Origin: Candidatus Sericytochromatia bacterium
GTDB lineage: Bacteria; Cyanobacteriota; Sericytochromatia; UBA7694
Length of the DNA: 5,185 bases
NCBI GenBank assembly: GCA_913773825.1
Contig: CAJYHH010000177.1
Span: 1 to 5,185, forward strand
Reading direction: 5' to 3'
Below are positions 1-4,176 of this stretch, in pieces. The position numbers and the translations under genes were made by a program. Within the stretch, counting starts at the first letter, position 1; each line of letters begins with the position of its first letter. The notes under the pieces were generated by a model that saw only the letters and a list, made by a program, of their open reading frames with translations, ran no database searches and was not told the origin of the DNA.

Positions 1-595
1 ACTTGCGGCAAAAACTGCGGCGATGCTGAGGGCTCAGGCCCAAGTCTTGAATTTTGCTGCGATGGGCAGCAGTGGGGTAACCCATATGGCGGGCTAAACC
101 ATAACCTGGGTAATGGCTGTCGAGCGCTACCATTAAGCGGTCGCGGGTGACTTTGGCTAAAACAGAGGCTGCAGCAATACTCAAGGCTTTGCCGTCCCCT
201 TTGACAAGCGCCTCTTGATCCGCTTCCCAATAAGGCAGACGTTTATTGCCGTCAATTAAAAGGTAGTCAGGACGATAGCGCTGTAAGCTGCCGACGGCGC
301 GCCACATCGCTAAATAAGTGGCCTGCAGAATATTTATCCGGTCAATCACCGGTGCCGTGACAATGCCGATGCCAAAATCAAGAGCTGTTTGCTGAATCTG
401 AGTAAAGAGCTGATCGCGGGCAGCAGGCTTCATTTTTTTTGAGTCATTTAGACCGGGTAAATCCGCATCAGGGGGGAGAATCACTGCGGCTGCTACAACG
501 GGCCCAGCCAGCGGGCCTCGACCAGCTTCATCAACGCCCGCAACATATTTAAAACCCTTCGCATTTAGGCTTATTTCAAGGAATTGATCAGGCAT
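1..595 (-). CDS. rnhB: Ribonuclease HII, 3' end beyond window
   Basis: Ribonuclease HII cleaves the RNA strand of RNA-DNA hybrids and nicks 5' of single ribonucleotides misincorporated in DNA, acting in the cytoplasm. The minus strand reads 198 codons without a stop from an ATG at 595. The N-terminal motif DEAGRGPLAGPV gives the acidic pair Asp22 and Glu23. LNDSKK follows at 49-54, then LLIDGN with Asp115, and SIAAASVLAKVTRD with Asp152, completing the D-E-D-D set. The C-terminal HRRSF (191-195) is the usual end of the family, so only a few residues should be missing beyond the edge. The start is supported by an AAAGGCG Shine-Dalgarno-like stretch. That stretch lies within a short CGCC-TTT-GGCG hairpin (601-611), which could partly mask it. 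The gene is 170 bp downstream of the cyclophilin gene, separated by repeats and a weak terminator. I saw no convincing promoter of its own. Confidence 0.97.
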   Translation of the reverse strand, partial: MPDQFLEISLNAKGFKYVAGVDEAGRGPLAGPVVAAAVILPPDADLPGLNDSKKMKPAARDQLFTQIQQTALDFGIGIVTAPVIDRINILQATYLAMWRAVGSLQRYRPDYLLIDGNKRLPYWEADQEALVKGDGKALSIAAASVLAKVTRDRLMVALDSHYPGYGLARHMGYPTAAHRSKIQDLGLSPQHRRSFCRK

Positions 596-619
596 TTTGC
601 CGCCTTTGGCGACAGTGCT

Positions 620-643
620 GGGTGGTGGGTTTTGGGTTTTGGG
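620..643 (+). repeat. G-rich heptad repeat with G-quadruplex pattern
   Basis: Four GGG tracts begin at 620, 627, 634 and 641, exactly 7 bp apart, with 4-nt loops TGGT, TTTT and TTTT. This is a textbook intramolecular G-quadruplex pattern on the plus strand, which is the template strand for rnhB. It lies 25 bp upstream of the rnhB start codon. The 7-bp period is seen directly; folding is inferred. Confidence 0.8.
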
Positions 644-668
644 CGTCAAGACAAGAACCCAAAACCCA
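626..668 (-). promoter_or_regulatory. 13-bp inverted repeat in rnhB leader
   Basis: Positions 626-638 (TGGGTTTTGGGTT) and 656-668 are exact reverse complements, 13 bp with a 17-nt loop. A further T-A pair and one G-U wobble can extend the stem inward to 15 bp. In the rnhB mRNA this would be a leader hairpin ending about 30 nt before the start codon. No U-tract follows, so it does not look like a terminator. It is formed by two heptad tracts of opposite orientation. Confidence 0.55.
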
Positions 669-690
669 TAATTCACAACTCAAAACAGGC
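656..690 (+). repeat. Degenerate AACCCAA heptad repeat
   Basis: Five consecutive 7-bp units begin at 656: AACCCAA, AACCCAT, then three units that drift but still begin with AA (AATTCAC at 670, AACTCAA at 677, AACAGGC at 684). The last unit merges into the terminator hairpin. The phase is clear in the first two units and degenerate afterwards. Confidence 0.6.
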
Positions 691-705
691 CTTTGCCAGG
701 CCTGT
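682..705 (-). terminator. Weak intrinsic terminator after cyclophilin gene
   Basis: ACAGGCCT (685-692) and AGGCCTGT (698-705) form a perfect 8-bp stem with a 5-nt loop. On the minus strand the stem is followed by only four T residues, including the last stem base, before a G. It lies about 60 nt downstream of the cyclophilin stop codon. The short T-tract suggests partial termination, so some transcription may reach rnhB. Confidence 0.5.
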
Positions 706-761
706 CTGAGTTTAACTGTCTGTTTACAGCGTTTCACCGGTTACCCGTGGCAAAGGCCTGT
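685..761 (-). promoter_or_regulatory. Attenuator-like alternative pairing region
   Basis: Positions 685-698 and 748-761 are exact 14-bp reverse complements with a 49-nt spacer. The left arm includes the descending arm of the terminator hairpin at 685-705. The right arm overlaps a small hairpin (753-758 with 762-767, AAGGCC/GGCCTT) that includes bases of the cyclophilin stop codon. The long-range stem and the terminator cannot form together. This matches the logic of a terminator/antiterminator pair, but function is inferred only from complementarity. Confidence 0.4.
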
Positions 762-765
762 GGCC

Positions 766-1497
766 TTACTCTTTAATACGTGTGATCGTCAGTTTGGTGA
801 TCTTCACGTCTTCTTTGGGTTTATCCATGGCATTGCGCGAAACGTTAGCAATCTTTTTGACGACATCAAGGCCATCGGTGACTTCACCAAAGACCGAATG
901 ACGATTGTCGAGATGTGGGGTAGGCGCGTCAGTAATAAAGAACTGGCTGCCGTTGGTGCCGGGGCCAGCATTGGCCATCGACAGGATACCCGGTTTGTTG
1001 TGGCGCAGGTTAGGTGAAAATTCATCTTCAAACTCATAGCCAGGGCCGCCGGTGCCGGTGCCCAGGGGATCGCCACCCTGAATCATAAAGCCAGGGATCA
1101 CGCGATGGAAAATCAGACCATCATAAAAATGACCTTTGGTTTTATTGCCCGTTTTGGGGTCGGTGTATTCTTTGGTGCCTTCAGCCAGGCCAACAAAATT
1201 GGCGACGGTTTTGGGGGCTTCTTTGTGGAACAGGCGGATTTTGATCGTGCCCTGGGTGGTTTCCATGGTTGCGATCATTTCTTTAACGCCTTTTTCAGCG
1301 TCAGCTGCCGGAGCAGCAGAGGTTTTGGTTTCAGTGTTTTCAGCCACTTTGGTATCTCCCTGGTTGTTTGTGTTGGTGGTTGTGGTTTCAGTTGTCGTGG
1401 TGGTCGAGCTGCCGCCTGCGCCTTCCTGGCTTTCAGAACAAGCGCTCAGGCAGATCAGCAGCGAAGCCGCAAACGCGGCATGTACGATAGCTTTCAT
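766..1497 (-). CDS. Cyclophilin-type peptidyl-prolyl isomerase, lipoprotein
   Basis: This 243-residue protein should catalyse cis-trans isomerisation of prolyl bonds in exported proteins. Residues 1-20 form a lipoprotein signal peptide ending in the lipobox LSAC, with Cys20 as the lipidation site. A Thr/Asn-rich stalk (about 30-62) leads to a cyclophilin domain at about 74-243. Aligned with human cyclophilin A, the catalytic residues are present: Arg132 and Phe137 in FHRVIPGF, Gln140, Phe187 in GTNGSQFF, and His200 in LDNRHSVFG. The residue matching the cyclosporin-contacting Trp121 is His195, so strong cyclosporin binding is unlikely. An insert around 109-122 (YTDPKTGNKTKG) is common in bacterial members. 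The ATG at 1497 is preceded by a strong AGGAGG. The gene starts 9 nt after the miaB stop, so they share a transcript. Whether it is anchored to the inner or outer membrane cannot be told here. Confidence 0.95.
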   Translation of the reverse strand: MKAIVHAAFAASLLICLSACSESQEGAGGSSTTTTTETTTTNTNNQGDTKVAENTETKTSAAPAADAEKGVKEMIATMETTQGTIKIRLFHKEAPKTVANFVGLAEGTKEYTDPKTGNKTKGHFYDGLIFHRVIPGFMIQGGDPLGTGTGGPGYEFEDEFSPNLRHNKPGILSMANAGPGTNGSQFFITDAPTPHLDNRHSVFGEVTDGLDVVKKIANVSRNAMDKPKEDVKITKLTITRIKE

Positions 1498-1502
1498 AAA
1501 TT

Positions 1503-1509
1503 CCTCCTA
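1503..1509 (-). promoter_or_regulatory. Cyclophilin RBS overlapping miaB stop codon
   Basis: On the minus strand the AGGAGG (1508-1503) lies 5 nt before the cyclophilin ATG and shares its first two bases with the miaB TAG stop (1509-1507). A ribosome ending miaB sits directly on this site, so translational coupling or reinitiation is likely. Confidence 0.85.
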
Positions 1510-2850
1510 AGATACGAGCATGCGGCCACGCAGGGAATTCGGCGTGACGTCGAAGATTTTGACATCGACAATTTCGCCGACAAGTCTTGGGTTGCCGGAG
1601 AAATGGACAATTTTATTGCCGCGGGTGCGGCCTTTGAGATTGCCCCGCACTTCGTCATAGGATTCTACCATAACTTGCTGAATGCCCCCGAGATGGCGGC
1701 GATTCTGAATCAGGGCCACTTCACGCACGACTAAATTGAGTTCATTTAGACGACGTGATTTGGTCTCTTCATCAATTTGATCTTTAAACATCGCAGCTGG
1801 TGTGCGCGGGCGGGGAGAATAAGATGCTGTATTTGTGACATCAAAAGCAAAGCGCCGAACGGCTTCAACTGTGCGCTGGAACTGCTCTTCTGTTTCACCA
1901 GGGTAGCCGACAATTAAGTCAGTGGTCAGCACCATATCAGGCATGCGGGCGCGCATTTTATCGACCCATTCACCAAAAAACTCAACCGTGTGGTTACGGC
2001 GCATGCGCTTTAAAACGTCATTATCGCCTGACTGCAGGGCTAAGTGCATGTATTCACAGACTTTGGGCAGATCGGCCATGGCGTCAATTAAGTCATCACG
2101 CATATTGATCGGGTGAGAAGTCAAAAAGCGAATCCGCTCAATCCCGTCAATGTCGTGAACTTCATGCAAGAGTTTGCCCAGGGTCATGGCGGGTTCTAAG
2201 TCAAAACCATAAGTGTTGATGTTCTGGCCAAGCAGGGTAATTTCTTTATAGCCTTCAGCGGCGACTTTGCGGATTTCTTCTTTAATCGACTCTACGCTGC
2301 GAGAAATCTGCTGACCACGGGTATAAGGCACAATACAGAAGGTGCAAAAGGCGGAACAGCCGTGCTGGACGGTAATCCAGGCGTGGTGTTTACCTTCACG
2401 AATCACGGGCGTTTCTTCGGGGTATTCGTCAATCTGGCGCACAATTGAGACAATCGGGCGCTGGGTTTCTTTAAACTCACGCACCAGTTCAGGCAGTTTG
2501 TGAAAAGTCTGAGTGCCAAAGACCAGATCAAGATGGGGAACCCGCTTTAGCAGGTTTTCTTTTTCATGCTGAGGTACGCAGCCACCGACGCCGATAATCA
2601 GCTCGGGATTTTTTTTCTTTAAGGGTTTAAGGCGTCCGAGATGCCCAATCAGGCGATTGACGGCATTTTCGCGGATGCTGCAGGAGTTAATTAAAATCAG
2701 ATCAGCGTTGTCTGCTGTGTCAGTCCAGGCATAACCTTCACTGGCTAACAGACCAAGCATTTTTTCAGAGTCGGATTTGTTCATCTGACAGCCGAGCGTT
2801 TCAATGTGGACGTGTTTGTTCTGCTCGAGGCTGGGGGTCTCAATCGTCAT
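1507..2850 (-). CDS. miaB: tRNA-2-methylthio-N6-isopentenyladenosine-37 synthase MiaB
   Basis: MiaB is a radical SAM methylthiotransferase that converts i6A37 to ms2i6A37 in tRNAs reading UNN codons, in the cytoplasm. The 447-residue product has the N-terminal methylthiotransferase domain with the auxiliary [4Fe-4S] cysteines Cys21 (TLGCQMN), Cys57 (NSCSIREN) and Cys91 (GGCVPQ). The radical SAM CxxxCxxC motif is Cys165, Cys169 and Cys172 (GCSAFCTFCIVPYTRG). LTSHP and LQSGDNDVLKRM follow, and a C-terminal TRAM RNA-binding domain covers about 375-447. Length and motifs favour MiaB over RimO or MtaB. The frame stays open upstream to an ATG at 3045, but that extension would run through a terminator and a repeat. 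The ATG at 2850 places ETLGC at the normal distance from the N terminus. Its Shine-Dalgarno is weak (AAGGAA about 12 nt upstream). It is the first gene of an operon with the cyclophilin gene. Confidence 0.96.
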   Translation of the reverse strand: MTIETPSLEQNKHVHIETLGCQMNKSDSEKMLGLLASEGYAWTDTADNADLILINSCSIRENAVNRLIGHLGRLKPLKKKNPELIIGVGGCVPQHEKENLLKRVPHLDLVFGTQTFHKLPELVREFKETQRPIVSIVRQIDEYPEETPVIREGKHHAWITVQHGCSAFCTFCIVPYTRGQQISRSVESIKEEIRKVAAEGYKEITLLGQNINTYGFDLEPAMTLGKLLHEVHDIDGIERIRFLTSHPINMRDDLIDAMADLPKVCEYMHLALQSGDNDVLKRMRRNHTVEFFGEWVDKMRARMPDMVLTTDLIVGYPGETEEQFQRTVEAVRRFAFDVTNTASYSPRPRTPAAMFKDQIDEETKSRRLNELNLVVREVALIQNRRHLGGIQQVMVESYDEVRGNLKGRTRGNKIVHFSGNPRLVGEIVDVKIFDVTPNSLRGRMLVS

Positions 2851-2881
2851 AAAAAAGCCTATTTCCTTGGTTCTGGTAAGT

Positions 2882-2887
2882 ATTATA
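2882..2887 (-). promoter_or_regulatory. Candidate -10 box for miaB
   Basis: The minus strand has a perfect TATAAT 31 nt upstream of the miaB ATG and downstream of the terminator at 2943-2976, which is a sensible position. No -35 resembling TTGACA is found 16-18 bp upstream; that position falls within the heptad repeat at 2891-2918. Confidence 0.5.
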
Positions 2888-2890
2888 TAG

Positions 2891-2918
2891 CTGGTGGCTA
2901 GTTGCTGGTAGCTGGTAG
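2891..2918 (+). repeat. CTGGTAG heptad repeat, four units
   Basis: Two exact tandem CTGGTAG units (2905-2911, 2912-2918) are preceded by two degenerate units in the same phase (CTGGTGG at 2891, CTAGTTG at 2898). The tract occupies the -35 region expected for the miaB promoter and lies between it and the upstream terminator. Confidence 0.75.
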
Positions 2919-2942
2919 CCCAAAGAGGCGCTGGGCATGACA

Positions 2943-2976
2943 AAAGCCCGGAGTCGTAAACGATCTTCGGGCCTTT
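2943..2976 (-). terminator. Intrinsic terminator after YtxH-like gene
   Basis: AAAG-CCCGGAG and its complement form a roughly 14-bp stem with two single-base bulges and a TAAA loop. On the minus strand the descending arm CCGGGC runs into TTTT. It is about 50 nt downstream of the stop at 3023 and ends that transcript before miaB. On the plus strand a T6 tract begins 4 nt after the stem, so it could also stop rightward transcription. Confidence 0.8.
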
Positions 2977-2993
2977 AGCGTTTTTTGATGTGT

Positions 2994-3028
2994 TTTGTCT
3001 GTTAGCGACAAGCGACAGGCTGTTAGGC
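2994..3028 (+). repeat. Heptad repeat reaching the YtxH-like stop codon
   Basis: Units of 7 bp run from about 2994. GCGACA occurs at 3005 and 3012 (7 bp apart) and CTGTTAG at 2999 and 3020 (21 bp, three units). The units are more diverged than those at 2891-2918. On the minus strand they read CTAACAG and CTTGTCG, similar in shape to CTACCAG of the neighbouring tract. The stop codon at 3023-3025 lies inside the last unit. Confidence 0.6.
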
Positions 3029-3211
3029 GCCTGCTTTAACGCCATTATGGGACTTTTTTTTAGCGAGAGAATGTTTTAAACGCTCGCCTTTTTTGAGCAG
3101 TTTACGGCGCGTACGCTCACCGCTGTCGGGCGCTTCAAGGACGCCGACGCCAAATCCAAGGCCCAGTCCCAGACAGAGACCAAAACCAAAATACATCCAG
3201 ATCTTCTTCAT
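3023..3211 (-). CDS. YtxH-like small membrane protein
   Basis: This 62-residue peptide has one membrane segment at about 4-25, very rich in alternating glycine (GLCLGLGLGFGVGV). A short acidic turn, EAPDSGERTRRKL, follows, and then a lysine/arginine-rich tail (34-53). A glycine-rich helix followed by AP-x-SGxxTRxKL is the hallmark of YtxH/GvpP-like proteins. These are small membrane proteins often linked to stress response, with no defined biochemical activity. The ATG at 3211 is chosen because GGAGG sits 5 nt upstream. A TTG at 3223 is in frame but would place that Shine-Dalgarno inside the coding region. A terminator follows, and two palindromes precede it. It probably forms its own short transcript, or is the last gene behind the membrane protein gene. 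Confidence 0.8.
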   Translation of the reverse strand: MKKIWMYFGFGLCLGLGLGFGVGVLEAPDSGERTRRKLLKKGERLKHSLAKKKSHNGVKAGA

Positions 3212-3216
3212 AGATT

Positions 3217-3221
3217 CCTCC
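3217..3221 (-). promoter_or_regulatory. RBS deciding the YtxH-like start
   Basis: GGAGG on the minus strand, 5 nt before the ATG at 3211. It overlaps the alternative upstream TTG codon and so argues against that start. Confidence 0.85.
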
Positions 3222-3235
3222 AATGCATCATTAAG

Positions 3236-3245
3236 ACAAGCTTGT
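3236..3245. promoter_or_regulatory. Perfect 10-bp palindrome upstream of YtxH-like gene
   Basis: ACAAGCTTGT is self-complementary and lies 25-34 bp upstream of the YtxH-like ATG, where transcription start or operator sites are expected. It may be chance at this length. Confidence 0.3.
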
Positions 3246-3280
3246 AGAATCAGTTTATCAGGTTTTGACGCGCTGCGTTG

Positions 3281-3296
3281 AAGTGGACGTCTACTT
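3281..3296. promoter_or_regulatory. 16-bp near-perfect palindrome, candidate operator
   Basis: AAGTGGACGTCTACTT is a palindrome with one non-complementary pair (G opposite T, a wobble), centred on GACGTC. It lies 70-85 bp upstream of the YtxH-like start and 6 bp past the stop codon of the membrane protein gene. Its arms are too AT-rich and it has no T-tract, so a terminator is unlikely. A dimeric regulator site upstream of the YtxH-like promoter is the more natural reading. I could not identify a convincing -35/-10 pair beside it. Confidence 0.4.
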
Positions 3297-3301
3297 ATGA
3301 C

Positions 3302-3970
3302 TTAACTTGATACAGATCCAGAAGCTGAGACAGCTGATTTTAGGCCTGGATGAACAGGATTGAGATGCAGGACTTTGCCCATGCGTAAAGCAAGTGAGGC
3401 TAATATAACCGTGCTGACAGCTAACACAGCTAAAGCAGCGGGTAAAGGGCGGCCTTCGGGCAGTAAAAGCGGTAGGCCTAGGGGCAAAGCCAGATAAATT
3501 GCTGGCAAGAGCGCTGCAAACGCTGACGTTAAACGCAAGGCATAAGCATGAAAACTGGCTGCTGCAATTAACATCACCACCGCTAAAATCAGCGGTTTTA
3601 AACCCAGGACGGCTGCAATAAACAGCATCAAACCGCCAAACAGAGCGGGGGGGACAATTGAGCCGACAAAGCTATTGCGGGTTTGTTCTAACTGGGCGCG
3701 ATGGCGTAAAAAGCTGTTGCGGGCTTGCAGCATATAAAAATAACCAACGGCGCTAATCGTAAAATACACAAATAAAACCGCCGCTAAACTTGGCATGGCA
3801 ATCCCGCTCAGCCAGCTAACTGCGAGTGTCGGCACAGTTAAAGCCAGGCCTAAGGGCACTTGAGCATAATTAATAAAACTATTGCGCAGCAGATTTTTTT
3901 CGGCCAGCATTTCAGCCAGATTGGCTTCTTGAATCTGGCGTTTTTCAGCAGTGGTCTTAAATTTTTTCAT
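3302..3970 (-). CDS. Unrecognised six-helix membrane protein
   Basis: I do not recognise a family. The 222-residue product begins with a charged, probably helical or coiled-coil cytoplasmic segment (about 6-30: AEKRQIQEANLAEMLAEKN). Six likely transmembrane helices follow at about 36-56, 59-81, 101-122, 124-144, 149-171 and 176-196, with a Ser-rich tail. The tetrapeptide RNSF occurs three times (29-32, 84-87, 98-101). It precedes helices 1 and 3 and follows helix 2, suggesting an internal duplication. No catalytic or transport motif is visible. The start is uncertain. ATG at 3970 has GAGG 3 nt upstream, which is close spacing. ATG at 3979 lacks a Shine-Dalgarno. An ATG at 4090 would extend the protein through a likely promoter with a Cys-containing, poorly hydrophobic leader, so I reject it. 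It diverges from the DUF4394 lipoprotein gene. Confidence 0.8.
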   Translation of the reverse strand: MKKFKTTAEKRQIQEANLAEMLAEKNLLRNSFINYAQVPLGLALTVPTLAVSWLSGIAMPSLAAVLFVYFTISAVGYFYMLQARNSFLRHRAQLEQTRNSFVGSIVPPALFGGLMLFIAAVLGLKPLILAVVMLIAAASFHAYALRLTSAFAALLPAIYLALPLGLPLLLPEGRPLPAALAVLAVSTVILASLALRMGKVLHLNPVHPGLKSAVSASGSVSS

Positions 3971-4035
3971 GGGCCTCATTTTATCATGGTCAGCTATAAA
4001 GCAATTAAAACAAGCGGGCTTTGAAGGATGTAAAA

Positions 4036-4063
4036 ATTCTGAGATTTTAGATCCAGGTGTCAA
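4036..4063 (-). promoter_or_regulatory. Candidate promoter of the six-helix membrane protein
   Basis: On the minus strand a perfect TTGACA (4063-4058) is followed after 16 bp by CAGAAT (4041-4036), which matches 4 of 6 -10 positions. Transcription would begin near 4029, giving a leader of about 60 nt before the ATG at 3970. Confidence 0.45.
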
Positions 4064-4073
4064 AAAAATGACA
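4058..4073. promoter_or_regulatory. TGTCA-N6-TGACA inverted repeat over the -35
   Basis: TGTCA (4058-4062) and TGACA (4069-4073) are inverted copies separated by six A residues and overlap the proposed -35 of the membrane protein gene. The layout suits a dimeric repressor, but the arms are only 5 bp long. Confidence 0.3.
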
Positions 4074-4117
4074 AAAAAGACCTTTTGCATTTCTCAGTTC
4101 GTCTCATCCAGGTTTAA

Positions 4118-4123
4118 TATAGT
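4118..4123 (+). promoter_or_regulatory. Candidate -10 box for the DUF4394 gene
   Basis: TATAGT matches 5 of 6 consensus positions and lies 53 bp before the ATG at 4177 in an AT-rich stretch. There is no good -35 at 16-18 bp spacing, so the call is tentative and may need an activator or alternative sigma factor. Confidence 0.35.
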
Positions 4124-4176
4124 AAAGCTTTTATGACAGATAATTATATTAATCAATGTAAACAAAGGAAGTAAGC

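Noticed and set aside
622..1017. Plus-strand open frame of 131 codons
   Set aside because: It starts in the heptad repeat and runs antisense to the cyclophilin domain, so it is a shadow frame.
1105..1734. Plus-strand open frame of 209 codons
   Set aside because: It lies opposite the well-supported cyclophilin and miaB genes, has no recognisable motif and no Shine-Dalgarno in context.
2891..3028. Possible CRISPR-like or IS-end repeats flanking the terminator
   Set aside because: The units are 7 bp without unique spacers, and there is no transposase, target-site duplication or cas gene.
2851..3045. In-frame 65-residue N-terminal extension of MiaB from the ATG at 3045
   Set aside because: It would translate a strong terminator hairpin and a heptad repeat, overlap the YtxH-like gene, and put ETLGC too far from the N terminus for the family.
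3212..3223. TTG start adding four residues to the YtxH-like protein
   Set aside because: The GGAGG Shine-Dalgarno of the downstream ATG would lie within the extension, and nothing supports the TTG itself.
3971..4090. 40-residue N-terminal extension of the six-helix membrane protein
   Set aside because: It spans the TTGACA/CAGAAT promoter candidate and AT-rich leader, and its peptide looks like translated non-coding sequence.
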